From: Leptospira adleri
Lineage (GTDB): Bacteria > Spirochaetota > Leptospiria > Leptospirales > Leptospiraceae
Direction: 5' to 3'
Length of the DNA: 64,000 nt
NCBI RefSeq assembly: GCF_002811985.1
Contig: NZ_NPDU01000022.1
Span: 1-64,000 of the forward strand
Below, in pieces: positions 11,291-23,700 of the stretch. The notes under the pieces were generated by a model. It searched no databases. It saw only the letters and a list, made by a program, of their open reading frames with translations, and had not been told where the DNA came from. The position numbers and the translations under genes are program-made. Within the stretch, counting starts at the first letter, position 1; every line of letters begins with the position of its first letter.

Positions 11291-12848
11291 ACGTTTCTCT
11301 TATATTCTAGTTTTCTTAAGTTTTGTTTTGAGCTTGGAATCCGTTTCCTACGAGGACGCTTACGCGATGGAAAAGGAAGATCCTCTTTTTTCAATTCCCT
11401 TATACGAAGAATTGCTTCGGACTTCTCAAAAGTCGGACATCCGTAAAACCGCTTCCTCTAGACTTTTTTTTCTATATGAGAAATATCGCAAATACATTCC
11501 GGCGATCCTGATCATGAGCCGTTCCGGAAAGATTACGGATAAAAAGGGAAAGTATCCTTCGATCGTAACCGAACTCGCCGGCGGTTTGAACGTAAATCCC
11601 TCTGCCTTGGTTTCGGTGATCTCGGGCTGTAGTCGGCCGATTCCCGATCCCGATCCTTTTTTTCAGGAACAAACTTCGAAAGAAAATTCCACCGATCTCG
11701 TTGCGGAGGAATCGGTGGAAACAAACGTTGTTTCTCCTCCCGCAGAACTTCCGTATTTGTTTAAAATTCTTTCCAAAAAGGAAAATGCTCCTCTCTATAA
11801 GGCGTGTTATGCGGTAAAAATCAAATCGGGAGATTACGACGGCTGGGAAAAAATTCACGCGTTCGGAGAGATGAGAAACATATTGAGTCCGGAAACGTCG
11901 CTCGCTCTTAGGATTAGTTATACTCTGCATTCAGATCGAGGAAGCGCCTATAAAAGAATCTATTCCGGAGGCAGATTAAAATCGTTAAGCGAAGAAGGAA
12001 AATCCGATCTTTTGTATCTCTACGGAAAGTTCCTGAGAAATCTGGGGAAGTTCGATTCTTCCGCACGTTATTTTTGGATGAGCGCTTCTTACGGGAGTAA
12101 GGAACGGGGAAGGATAGAAACTGCAAAAACTCTGCTCGCTTCCGGAAGGAAGCAAGAGGCATGCGCGCAGATTGCGAAAGGATTTTCTCCCGGAGACGAA
12201 TCGGAAGAACTTTTGAATCGGATCTGTTTTAAGAACTTTGAAGACGGTCATCCAGGCCAGGAACTTTTGAAAGCGATTCGGATCTTAAACTCGGATGCGT
12301 CCGATCCGGTTTACGAATATCTTCTAGGAAGAGGGCCTTCGCAAAAGACTGAAGATTCGGAGCCGGAAGAAACTTCCGAAAACTCTTCACGTTATGCAAA
12401 ACTTCTCGACGATAAACTTTTCGGAGGAGAAAAAAATCAGACTCCGTTCTGGGACTATAGAAAAGTAGAGACGGCGTTTTTTTTGCCCGCAAAGCCCGCT
12501 TTTCTATGCAAACAAGGACGTTCTTCATTATTTAAGAAAAATCTAATACAGCCGCAGAACTGCGTTCCTTTTCAGGAACTTTCTCCAGAGGCAATTTTGG
12601 GGAGCGCTCTTTTTGTTTCTGATCAAGAGGAATGGAGCCTCTTGTTTGCGAACGCGGCTTATAACACCGTTCCGGGTCGAATCGTGTTTAGCGGAGAAAC
12701 TTCCGAAGAATCGTTGCAAATTTCGTCTATCGTCTATCGTAAGTCTCTGAATCGATTCTTCGCGGAAGGATTTTTGAACGACGGAAAGTATCGTTTTTAT
12801 TCTATCGATTGGAAGAATCTCAAGATGGAATTTTCGGAAGGAAATTAA
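11280..12848 (+). CDS. Exported hypothetical protein coupled to PBP1A
   Basis: A 522-residue protein of unknown function. It starts with a signal peptide ([22 protein letters not shown]) and continues as an alpha-helical, probably TPR-like or SEL1-like body: regular helix pairs such as [19 protein letters not shown] and [15 protein letters not shown], then [12 protein letters not shown]. The ATG at 11280 lies inside the last codons of the penicillin-binding protein gene, giving an 11-base overlap with a GGGAAG site upstream, so translation is probably coupled. That coupling suggests a role in cell-wall assembly in the periplasm, but this is inference. Confidence 0.65.
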
Positions 12849-13112
12849 GAAGCGAGATTCCGTCAAAGCATTCCCGTCGTCGATTGAGAAGTTGCTATCA
12901 CGAAGTAAATTAAAAAGAGGGTAAAAGGAAGTAACAAACGTTAGTCTCCGATTGAATCTTTATCTAAGAAGAAGACGGAGAGGAAAAATGTCTAAGACAG
13001 CTTAGTGTTTGATTTAAGCTGCGTTTTGAAGATCAAGATGTTTTTATTTTCAAAGCTCGCGAAAGCAAACTCAGCGGATTCTTCCCTTACTGGAATACTG
13101 GAAAGGATCCAT
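12849..13112. other. Intergenic region
   Basis: No gene or strong signal is seen here, apart from the remnants of the first repeat unit described in the next entry. Confidence 0.5.
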
Positions 13113-13570
13113 CTTCCGGATTCGCTTTCATTGATTCAATTTTTGTAAAATAGAGGAGAGAGATTTGTGGGCAGGGAAGGATTCGCCTCCCCTGCGCTCG
13201 GCAATCCTGCCTCGCTTGCGTAGGCTCGTCCCGATGCTTGTTCGACATCCTGTCTCACATCGCTCCCTATGGGTCGCGACCGCATTCGGTCTATTCGAAT
13301 CCTTCCGGATTCGCTTTCATTGATTCAATTTTTGTAAAATAGAGGAGAGAGATTTGTGGGCAGGGAAGGATTCGCTTCTACGCAATCTCGCATCCTTGCT
13401 CGATTTTGCTCCGAGGCGTCTTTCTCGTGCCTCGTCCATCCATGGACTCGGTTCACGTTTCTTTCGCTCTCTATGGATCGCTCAAAAACGCTTTCACTCG
13501 AAAGCTTCGAATCCTACCGGACTCGTTTTGTTGTTTAGGATTTTATTAAAAGGAATGAAGGACAAATTTG
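13113..13570 (-). repeat. Tandem repeats carrying the tRNA-Tyr 3' tail
   Basis: Downstream of tRNA-Tyr, the last 18 nt of the tRNA (13571-13588 on the plus strand) recur exactly at 13357-13374 and 13168-13185. A 74-bp direct repeat (13113-13186 and 13302-13375) extends this match. The intervening units, 189 and 214 bp long, are recognisably similar to one another: each has a CTCTATGGATCGC- or CTCCCTATGGGTCGC-like core and an ending like CCGGATTCGCTTTCATTG. The array therefore has two full units and one partial unit. The arrangement resembles the E. coli tyrT repeats, which also carry the tRNA-Tyr tail. Open frames here are antisense noise. Confidence 0.85.
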
Positions 13571-13657
<87 letters not shown>

Positions 13658-13663
13658 GAAATT

Positions 13664-13741
<78 letters not shown>

Positions 13742-13754
13742 TACTATGAAAACC

Positions 13755-13782
13755 AGTATTTCGGGTTCTTTTCCTTGGTCAA
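13755..13782 (-). promoter_or_regulatory. Probable sigma-70 promoter of tRNA-Thr/Tyr
   Basis: On the minus strand TTGACC and AATACT are spaced by 16 bp, placed about 19 bp upstream of the tRNA-Thr 5' end. A CTTGGT/ACCAAG inverted repeat lies at the -35 side. There is no other gene the signal could serve on this strand. Confidence 0.6.
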
Positions 13783-13928
13783 ATAAAAAAACCAAGACCG
13801 GTCTTCTCTCTTAATTTGATTTTTTTGAGTAAAGGCGCGGCGCTTGGCTCGGATTATTTCCCTCTTTCTTAGGCGGAAGATTGGAAAAAGAGTTTCGAAA
13901 GTCTGAATTCTTCCGAAAATGGAATGAG

Positions 13929-14315
13929 ATGATTTTAACCCTGATCAATGTCGGAATGGCGTTTTCGCTCCTTAGTTTTTACGCAGGTTATTATTTTCGT
14001 TTCAGAAAGAATCTTCTCCATCGTATTTTTAATTTGCTCGGTACTTCTCTGAATCTTCTCACCGCCGTTGGTCTTCTCTATGTAAAGTATCTAGGGGGAG
14101 GCCTGGAGAATGCGGGAATCATTCCGACCGTCGATCGTTGGATCATTGATACTCATCGAGCGTTCGCAGCCTTGACCTTGGTTTTGATGCTTCTTATGGC
14201 CTGGTCGGGTATTATGCGAAAAAAAGAATTTCACAGAAAACTGCACTATATTTTCCTTCCTCTATACACCGTGATTTTCCTTTCCGGCCTGGTTCTGTTT
14301 CGTTCTACGAACTGA
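13929..14315 (+). CDS. Small four-helix membrane protein
   Basis: A 128-residue protein with four hydrophobic helices (about residues 1-20, 34-51, 72-92 and 104-122). Helix ends carry His residues (DTHRAFAAL, FHRKLHYIFLP) whose arrangement is reminiscent of DUF420 or cytochrome b561-like membrane proteins, possibly binding a metal or haem; this is a weak similarity by eye. The start is uncertain: a TTG at 13881 has a good AGGCGGAAG site but adds a charged 16-residue extension, while the ATG at 13929 gives a compact protein. It is followed 60 bp later by the transketolase gene. Confidence 0.65.
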   Translation: MILTLINVGMAFSLLSFYAGYYFRFRKNLLHRIFNLLGTSLNLLTAVGLLYVKYLGGGLENAGIIPTVDRWIIDTHRAFAALTLVLMLLMAWSGIMRKKEFHRKLHYIFLPLYTVIFLSGLVLFRSTN

Positions 14316-14375
14316 CCTCCTTTCGGCACCTCTCTAAGAGGTTGGAAATCTTTATCGCAATCACATAGGAAGAAT

Positions 14376-15200
14376 ATGAACGAAATCAACGAACTCAAGA
14401 ATTTCGCAAACGAGCTCAGAAAGAGCGTGATCCGTATGGTGACCGCCGCCAATTCCGGTCACCCGGGCGGACCTTTGGGTCTTGCCGATATCTATGCGGT
14501 TCTATATAAGAAAATTCTAAATCACAAACCTTCCAATCCGGAATGGGAAGAACGAGACAGATTGATTCTTTCCAACGGTCACGTCTGCGCGATTCGTTAC
14601 GCGGCGATGGCGCATTCCGGTTATTTCCCGGTGGAAGAACTTCTTACTTTCCGCAAGTTGAACAGCAAATTGCAAGGTCATCCTTCCACACGTTATATGA
14701 AAGGGATCGAAAGTTCTTCCGGTTCTCTCGGACAAGGTCTTTCCGTTTCGATCGGCCTGGCGCTTGCGGCAAGATTGAAAAAACAAAATCATAAGATCTA
14801 CACTTGTATATCCGACGGAGAATGCGGAGAAGGAATGACTTGGGAAGCGGCCCAATCCGGTGCGCACTATAAGTTGGATAACCTGATCGCATTTATGGAT
14901 AAGAATGGAATTCAGATCGACGGATTTACAAAAGACGTAATGAATCTCGAACCTCTCAGCGAGAAATTTCTTGCCTTCGGTTGGAACGTTTTGGAAGCGG
15001 ACGGACACAATATCCAGCAAATCATAGAAGCTTTTGAAAAAGCAAAACTTCACAAAGGTTCTCCTACGATCATTTTGTTCAATACGGTGCTCGGAAAGGG
15101 AGTTTCATTTATGGAAAACAATCCCGGTTGGCACGGAACTCCTCCGAAACCGGAAGAAGAAAAAAAAGCTCTCGAAGAATTATCAGCGCTTTCCGTTTGA
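14376..15200 (+). CDS. Transketolase, N-terminal (TPP-binding) subunit
   Basis: The N-terminal half of transketolase, 274 residues, which binds thiamine diphosphate. Visible motifs are [13 protein letters not shown], the [20 protein letters not shown] block, [14 protein letters not shown] for metal and cofactor binding, and DKNGIQIDG. In the family a separate C-terminal subunit supplies the pyrimidine-binding domain and completes the active site in the pentose phosphate pathway. No C-terminal subunit follows here: the next gene is SirB1-like. The protein either pairs with a subunit encoded elsewhere or has another role. AGGAAG precedes the ATG, and a terminator follows. Confidence 0.93.
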   Translation: MNEINELKNFANELRKSVIRMVTAANSGHPGGPLGLADIYAVLYKKILNHKPSNPEWEERDRLILSNGHVCAIRYAAMAHSGYFPVEELLTFRKLNSKLQGHPSTRYMKGIESSSGSLGQGLSVSIGLALAARLKKQNHKIYTCISDGECGEGMTWEAAQSGAHYKLDNLIAFMDKNGIQIDGFTKDVMNLEPLSEKFLAFGWNVLEADGHNIQQIIEAFEKAKLHKGSPTIILFNTVLGKGVSFMENNPGWHGTPPKPEEEKKALEELSALSV

Positions 15201-15208
15201 AGTGGATC

Positions 15209-15245
15209 GCTCTCCGAATTGTAGGGGAGCATTTCCTTTTTTTTA
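15209..15245 (+). terminator. Rho-independent terminator
   Basis: A GCTCTCC/GGGGAGC stem with one G-U pair at 15209-15230, followed after ATTTCC by a run of T residues, 8 bp after the transketolase stop. It isolates the transketolase gene from what follows. Confidence 0.75.
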
Positions 15246-15392
15246 TTTCTTTCCGAATCCTCTTTTCAATTTTTAAGCTCTTCCAACGATCGACCGTAAG
15301 ACATAGTAATTTATCATTCGCATTTCATTTTTTCCGCAAAGAAATTTCATTCTGAATTGACTCATTTCGTTTTTTGGAAAATGATCTAGTTT

Positions 15393-16292
<900 letters not shown>

Positions 16293-16360
16293 ATTCCCGC
16301 GAAAGAGTTCTGCTTGAGCCTGTACGGATATTTTGAATACTGTCCCCACGGGAAGAGGTA

Positions 16361-17320
<960 letters not shown>

Positions 17321-17712
17321 ATTTGCATTTTCCCGCAAAGGAATTTTTACTTTCTATCGATGCGGTAAAACGTTTTCCGATGATTCGATTTTACTTTTCA
17401 AAGTTCAATTCGAATCCGGCGGGAAAAATGAATTTCCCGGGATCAAAAGAAAGAAGAGGAGAATCCTGGAACTGTTTGTATGAAATTTGATCCCAATTCT
17501 TGTAGTCTCGATTCGAATCATAAGGTTGCGGAGAAAAGAATCGGAAATCGCAGGATTCTGAAACGGATATTTCGGTAAGAGTTCCTACTCAAGAAGAATT
17601 TTGGGCTTAGAAAATTATAATTTTATGATAGAGTAAACTCCCCGATTTTGACGTTCGCTTACGTTCGGCATCGTAAGATCGGAAAAACTAGATAGAATCA
17701 ATGTGTTGTTAT
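17321..17712. other. Intergenic region, non-coding
   Basis: This is the first part of a roughly 750-bp stretch without a gene. An AAGAGTTCCTACTC motif near 17578 looks like an isolated half of the dispersed repeat described next. I see nothing else. Confidence 0.5.
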
Positions 17713-17880
17713 GAGAATTTTTGTGGGAGTTCCTACACTCGGGACTTTTTACTTGCAAAAAGTAGAATTTTCCGATAGAGAAAAATCTCCCGGAGCCTTC
17801 CTCCACCCAAAACTCAGCGCGGCACTCTCTACGGATCGCCTCGCAGGGCGGGGGTGCTCGATTTTTACGGAAGGTTGTCG
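17713..17880 (+). repeat. Dispersed intergenic repeat, copy 1
   Basis: About 170 bp that align, with many substitutions, with 39370-39545. Both copies start with GAGAATTTT, G[T/C]GGGAGTTCCTAC-like sequence and a TTTTACTTGC block, then a GATAGAG-AAA-TCTCCCG block, AAAACTCA, and a CTCCCTATGAGTCGC- or CTCTCTACGGATCGCC-like core followed by a GCAGGG G-rich stretch and a TTTACGGAA/TTTCACGGAA ending. The core is also found in the tRNA-Tyr tail units. Neither strand encodes a convincing protein. Confidence 0.7.
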
Positions 17881-18068
17881 TTGTTACGACGGTTTGTCCT
17901 TAGATTCAGGTGATTGCGGGTAAGGCTTCGTCTCGAAGGAGATCTTAGGCCTAAGATGAAAAAACTCTCGATCCTGGATGCGCGACGCGACTTTTTTGCG
18001 ACGAGCGCCTTCTGTAGATGTTTTATATTATAAAAAATAAATATACTTTGAATCACAGAGGAAGTAAT

Positions 18069-18572
18069 ATGGCGCCTAAAATTTATCCTCAGATCGATTC
18101 CGATCTGGATTTGGTTTTCGAAAGAATCGTGGACGTTCCTCGCGAACTTGTCTGGGCCGCTTGGACAAAGCCGGAACATATCGTAAAATGGTTCACTCCT
18201 TCGCCTTGGAAGACGATCGATTGCGAAATCGATCTCCGTCCGGGAGGAATTTTTCGTACGACAATGCAATCTCCGGAAGGAGAGAATTTTCCGAATAACG
18301 GCTGTTATCTGGAAGTGATTCCGAATGAAAAACTTTCTTGGACCGACGCTCTTCAGCCGGGATTTCGTCCTTCTCCGGATCCGACTCATCCTTTCGGATT
18401 TTTCACCGCAATTCTGACTCTGGAAACCCACGGGAAGGGAACAAAATACGTGGCTACTGCCATTCATGGAAACGTAGTCAATCGTAAGAAACACGAAGAA
18501 ATGGGTTTTCACGAAGGCTGGGGTAAGGCCCTCGATCAGCTCGTAGAACTTGCAAAAACAATAAAACTCTAA
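18069..18572 (+). CDS. AHSA1/SRPBCC domain protein
   Basis: A 167-residue protein of the Bet v1-like SRPBCC superfamily, AHSA1 type. The diagnostic opening is [17 protein letters not shown] followed by [11 protein letters not shown], and the C-terminal helix [15 protein letters not shown]. Such proteins bind small hydrophobic ligands or act as accessory factors; the ligand here is unknown. I chose the ATG at 18069 because AGAGGAAG lies just upstream; the frame is open for 17 more codons to 18018. A terminator follows directly. Confidence 0.9.
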   Translation: MAPKIYPQIDSDLDLVFERIVDVPRELVWAAWTKPEHIVKWFTPSPWKTIDCEIDLRPGGIFRTTMQSPEGENFPNNGCYLEVIPNEKLSWTDALQPGFRPSPDPTHPFGFFTAILTLETHGKGTKYVATAIHGNVVNRKKHEEMGFHEGWGKALDQLVELAKTIKL

Positions 18573-18578
18573 TATAAT

Positions 18579-18609
18579 AAAATTCCGATGTAAATTAGAT
18601 CGGAATTTT
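18579..18609. terminator. Bidirectional terminator
   Basis: A perfect 11-bp stem AAAATTCCGAT/ATCGGAATTTT followed by CGTTTTGTTTT. It lies between the convergent AHSA1 gene and the lipoprotein gene and can serve both. Confidence 0.8.
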
Positions 18610-18630
18610 CGTTTTGTTTTGGGGAGATTC

Positions 18631-19380
18631 TTATTGAGTTGTCGCGCTTCCGCTTGGGATCACGTTCGGCGCGTTACAAGAGATATGTCCGGTGATGGTG
18701 ACAGCCGTCCCCGCAGAGGAAGCAGTCGAAACGCAGGTCTGATTGTCCTGAGTAAAACACTGCTGCGTGGTGGTAATCGAGGTGCAATTTACGTTATCCG
18801 AAGTATAACATTGGTTGAGAATTCCTGTGGTCGTAGAACTAGCCAGTAATTTTCCGGTGAGCGAAAGATCGATATCCATGTATTGAAGCGTCTGCTGTTG
18901 AGCGCCGCCGCTTGTGCTCGGATAAACCGGAATTCCGGAAGCTCCCCATTCTACCTTACCTACGTTACCAGTGACCGTTCTTGCGAAAGCGCCGCCCGAA
19001 TAACTGAATCCTTGTTGCGGATCCACGGAACCTTGATATTGGGAGGAATCGAATTGAAACCGAAGAACCAAAGATTCTCCCGTAGTTTTCATAATCAATT
19101 GGCTCGTAATCGTATAACGCGTGCTTGTCGATCCGGAAGTCGTAGTAGTGGTCGTTCCCGAAGTGGTCCCCGTCGTTCCACTGGAAGCAGTTCCCGGGAC
19201 TGCGACTCCGCAAGAAGAAATCTTATCGGAATCGACCTCTCCGTTGATAAAGATGATATCTCCGCTTCCTACGGCTAAAACCTTCAGGTCCACATTGTTC
19301 TGATCCTTATGTTCACAATCGAGAAAGAACAGCGCCGAACTGAGAATGGAAATGATAAGAATGGTATAAGAACGTTTCAT
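18631..19380 (-). CDS. Putative lipoprotein with Thr/Ser-rich linker
   Basis: A 249-residue lipoprotein. The signal peptide ends in the lipobox-like FFLDC, with the Cys at about residue 22, in the style of leptospiral lipoproteins. A Gly/Thr/Ser low-complexity run (about residues 65-87) separates the N-terminal part from a beta-rich C-terminal domain. Several paired Cys residues ([22 protein letters not shown]) may form disulfides. I do not recognise the family. AAAGG precedes the ATG. The repetitive linker may vary in length between strains. Confidence 0.72.
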   Translation of the reverse strand: MKRSYTILIISILSSALFFLDCEHKDQNNVDLKVLAVGSGDIIFINGEVDSDKISSCGVAVPGTASSGTTGTTSGTTTTTTSGSTSTRYTITSQLIMKTTGESLVLRFQFDSSQYQGSVDPQQGFSYSGGAFARTVTGNVGKVEWGASGIPVYPSTSGGAQQQTLQYMDIDLSLTGKLLASSTTTGILNQCYTSDNVNCTSITTTQQCFTQDNQTCVSTASSAGTAVTITGHISCNAPNVIPSGSATTQ

Positions 19381-19519
19381 GGAATGCCTTTAATTCATGC
19401 TGATTGAAAAGCGAAAGAAGGTCAAGAATGAAATTGAACTTCGCTTTCAGGTTTCGACCCTGTATTTAGAAGATCGTTCCGCAGAGCCCCGATTCTGAAA
19501 TAAAAATTGAAAGAATGGT

Positions 19520-20704
19520 TTGACAGACTCGGAAAACGGTATGAACTCCCGGCGCATGGAAAACAGCCCTCGAGCCGCAGAATACAAACCTGGAATCTTG
19601 GAGCTATGGGGAATCCGCGTTTTACAGGATCTCGCGCAAAGAGACAAAAGATCTCCGGGAAATTGGACTCGTCAGGAATTTGGAAGCGCTTCCAGAAAAA
19701 TCATAGGCTGGACGGTTTTCTGGTCCTTACAAACCGGCTTTTGGACTACCTTCTTCATCATCGTCGTCGAAAAGATTTTTCCGGACGCCCCGGAACTCTG
19801 GTCCTCCGTATTTTTGGAAAAATGGTTTTGGACTGGACTCGCTCTTTTGTTTGGAACTCTTCTCGAATTTTATCTTCTTTATAGAATCGGACTTTCTTCC
19901 GTCTACAAGATGACTCGGCTCGCGGGATTGGATTTGGAGGAAGACCCGGATCTTATCACGGGCGTCAGCAATCTTCTTTCCAGGTTGGCCCTGGAAATTC
20001 CGGATCCGGATCTTAGACTTTTAGGAATCGATCCGTATCGTCTCACTAATAAACAGAGTCTTTTTATCACGACGATTCTCTACAAAGCCAAAGTTTTTCT
20101 TTCGAACCTGGTCGCAAAGATCGTCATCCGGAAAATTCTCGCGAGAAATTCATTTCGAGTCTACGCCGATTTTGTCGCCGCGCCTATCACCGCAATTTGG
20201 GACGCAATCGTACTTTATATTATTCTTAAGGAGTTGAGGACGAGGCTTCTGACAAGGATTTTATCCAAGGAACTTGTCGAAGACATTCTCTCCAGAAAAA
20301 ATTCTCTGAGCCGCGAGGCGAAGATCGCTTGTATGACCGCGATCGGAAATTCGGTCGTTTTTACGCAGAGATTTCATCCGAACTTAGAATACATTCTTAT
20401 CAAACTTCACAAGGCGTTTCAGATAGAAAATTACCACTTTCGTTTGGATGAATGGGAATCTCTCGAAAAACTATTGAAGGATTTAAACGAAGAAGAAAAA
20501 GAACTCTGCCTAAAAATATTGAGCATAACTTGCTGTTTCGATGGTAAAATTTCCTCCTTTGAAAGGAAACATCTTCCGCTTGTTTTCGGGGAAAAATCGG
20601 AAGAACGATTGGTATGGGTGGAATCGCTTGCGAAGTCGATCGGTCGCGGAGATCTGGAAGACGCAAGGGAATTATCCAAATTGGGTTTTTCGGTTTCCCG
20701 ATAG
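19520..20704 (+). CDS. Conserved spirochaete-type membrane protein
   Basis: A protein of up to 394 residues with two N-terminal transmembrane helices (about 60-82 and 100-120), a further hydrophobic segment near 225 (FVAAPITAIWDAIVLYIIL), and a cytoplasmic C-terminal helical region containing two Cys pairs (IACMTA, ITCCFDG). I recognise no enzyme motif. The region from about 330 to the end, with DGKISSFERKHLP, loosely resembles a TerB-like helical domain, which is a guess. The start may be TTG at 19520 or the ATG at 19541 or 19556. The sensor kinase gene begins 10 bp after its stop, so the two share an operon, which suggests an accessory sensor role. Confidence 0.7.
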   Translation: MTDSENGMNSRRMENSPRAAEYKPGILELWGIRVLQDLAQRDKRSPGNWTRQEFGSASRKIIGWTVFWSLQTGFWTTFFIIVVEKIFPDAPELWSSVFLEKWFWTGLALLFGTLLEFYLLYRIGLSSVYKMTRLAGLDLEEDPDLITGVSNLLSRLALEIPDPDLRLLGIDPYRLTNKQSLFITTILYKAKVFLSNLVAKIVIRKILARNSFRVYADFVAAPITAIWDAIVLYIILKELRTRLLTRILSKELVEDILSRKNSLSREAKIACMTAIGNSVVFTQRFHPNLEYILIKLHKAFQIENYHFRLDEWESLEKLLKDLNEEEKELCLKILSITCCFDGKISSFERKHLPLVFGEKSEERLVWVESLAKSIGRGDLEDARELSKLGFSVSR

Positions 20705-20713
20705 GTTCTTAAA

Positions 20714-23700
20714 ATGCAAGTCGTAGTCCAGTGGTTTGAATCTATTTTTCAATCGATTCCGCTTCCTCTGTTGGAAGTCTGGGGAAACTTCGGATATTTC
20801 TTCGGCTTAATTCTTATGGTTTCCGCCTTCGGAGGTTTTACGTTTCGGCCCGGCGGTAAATTCGGATTCGGAAGGGAACGTCAGTCTTGGGATACACAGG
20901 CTTTCCTGAGTATTCCTCTCACGTTCGTTCTCATTTTTATCACAGGTTATCTAGGTTCTTTTATCGTCTTGGTTCCCGGAGCTCAAACGTTCGAATCACT
21001 CAAAGATCTTTCTGTTTTTCTTTGTATCGTTCTTTTTGGATATCCGGCGCTCATCGCCGTTCCTTTCGCATACGGTCTTTCCGATCTGATCGAAGGAGTT
21101 CCCCCCGATTTTTTAATCGACTGGCTGCTCGGATACTTTATAAATCCTGCATGTTTTTGGGTCGCTTATCAATTGATCGGAAGGGATCCCGATTTCGGAA
21201 AAATCAAAACATGGTTTTATTATCTTCTTTTTGTTTTTATTTTTATGGCCGTTGAACCGCAGCTCTGGGGTTATATCTGCGCGAATCAATTCACTCCGGG
21301 AATTTCCTACAGAAACATCACTCCCGCTTTGTTTTTTACGACTTCGATCACTTGGGTCCTCGCTCCGTTGGCGATGTTCTTGGCGCTTCCGCTCGCAAAA
21401 AAATACGGAATGTTCTGGATTCAAATTCCCTGCCACGTAAGAGAATTCGTCTTTAATAGAAAAGAATGGGTTTGGAAGGAGATCAAGAATCCGGACGAAG
21501 AGGAAAACCCGATTCTGGGTTTACCGATCCGGATGTTTATGGTGACCCCTTTTATTTTTCTCGTGATGGTGATGGTCGGAATGACCGCGTATCTCAATCT
21601 TAAAAGTTCCGAGAACGCCGCGGACAAACTCGCCGGAAGATTGCATCAGGAAATTTCTGAAAACATAAATCTTCAATTGGATCGTTATCTCGAAAATTCC
21701 AAAAAACAAGAAGAATCGATTCGCTTAAAAGGGATTCTTCCTCTTTTAAAATCGATGAGCGTCGCCGAACACGGACGCGCGATCATCATAGATCGTTCCG
21801 GAACTCTGATCGGTTCATCCAGATACGAGAACGCGGGCGATTGGAAACAAGGAGTGGAGGGAGATCCGGTTTTTGTGAACGCGATTCGGACTTTGCGAAA
21901 GAATATCGGCGATCTCAACGTGTTGAAGTCGCCGGTGCAATTCAGCTTTGACGTGATCACCGCAAAGCCGTTGTCTTTGGAAACTTGGCTCACACAAGCG
22001 ACTCCGTACGAAGACAATCAAAAGGATAAGAATTGGATCGTGATCACTGCGATTCCGGCCGCGTATTATCAGGAAGGAGTTCGAATCGGGAGCAGTCAAT
22101 CCGCAATGGTCTTTGCGCTTGCTCTTACTCTTTCACTTCTCATCGGCGCCTTTCTTGCGGGGATAGTTACCGCTCCGATTCAGAAAATTCTGAACGCGAG
22201 CCGCGCGATGGCGCAAGGGGATTTTAATCAGCGAGTTCCGAAAAGTCGTTTGGAAGAATTGGGAACCCTTTCCCATTCTTTCAATCACATGGCGGAACAA
22301 CTCCAGGAATCTTTTCGAAGAACAAAGTCGAGCGAGGAAAGATTCCGAGATCTCGTGGACACGACGCCCGGGATCGTATGGGAGGCGGATGCGACTAACT
22401 TCGATTTTACGTTCGTGAGTCAACAGGTCGTGAGTATGCTGGGATACTCCGTGGATGAATGGAAAGAGCCGGGTTTTTGGGCGAATCATCTTCATCCGGA
22501 CGATCGAAGCTGGGCCGTCGATTTCTGCATAGCATGTACGGGAAGAATGGAGGCGCACGACTTCGAATATCGTTTTCTGAGAAAGGACGGAACCGTGGTC
22601 TGGCTTCGCGATCTCGTAAAAGTGATCGTAGTCGATAATCGGCCCCGCTGGCTGAGGGGCGTGATGGTGGACGTAACCGAACGCAAACAAATCGAGGAAA
22701 ATCTCAGGGAAAGAAATCAATTCATAGAATCCATCCTGGATATCACTCCCGATATATTATACATCTATGATATAGAAGAAAAGGTGAATATATACAGCAA
22801 CAACGGAATCGAAATCGTCCTTGGATATACGGTGGAACAACTTCAATCCATGGGCGATCAATTGGTCCGAAGTCTGATGCATCCGGACGATTACAAGATC
22901 TATCTCGCCGAGGTGGTTCCGCGTTATGCGACGGCGAGCGACAAGGATCTGATCGAACATCAATATCGGATGAAACACGAAAACGGAAGTTGGAGATGGC
23001 TGATTTCAAGGGAATTGATCTACAAACGAAATACCAACGGTTCCCCGAAACAGATTTTCGGAATCATCTACGATATCACAAAAAACAAAGAGGCGGAAGA
23101 GACGATCCTGGATCTAAACGCAAATTTGGAAAAAAAGATCGACGTCCGCACGGAAGAACTTCGCAAATCGAATTCCGACTTGGTCGAAGCCGTTCGAAAT
23201 CTGGAAAAGATCATGAAGGAACTTCACGGCGCTCAGGATCAATTGTTGCTTTCGGAAAAGTTAGCCGCCATCGGACAACTTGCGGCTGGGATGACTCACG
23301 AACTCAACACGCCTCTGGGGGCCATCGTATCTTCAAATCGGGCCATCTTGGAAATTCTTCAAAACGAAATCAGGGAGATTCCCGATTTGATTTTTCGTTT
23401 TAACGAAGAGGAAATCCGGGACTTTAGAATTCTATTGACCGAAAGTCTGCAGGAAGCCTCACAATCCGAAATCATTCCGAACCGAAGTTTGAAAAAGGAA
23501 CTCGTTCAATTGTTTCAAAACTCGGGGATTCCCGATCACGATAACGTGGCTAACGCGGTTTTGGATTCCGGAGTTTATCGGTTGAGAGAAAAACTTCCGG
23601 AACTTCTCAAGACCGATAGAAGAATGGAGATCTTGACCGCGGTCTCTTCCTTTTCCACGATCGTTAGGTTGAGCAACGTGATTTCGATCGCGAGCGGAAA

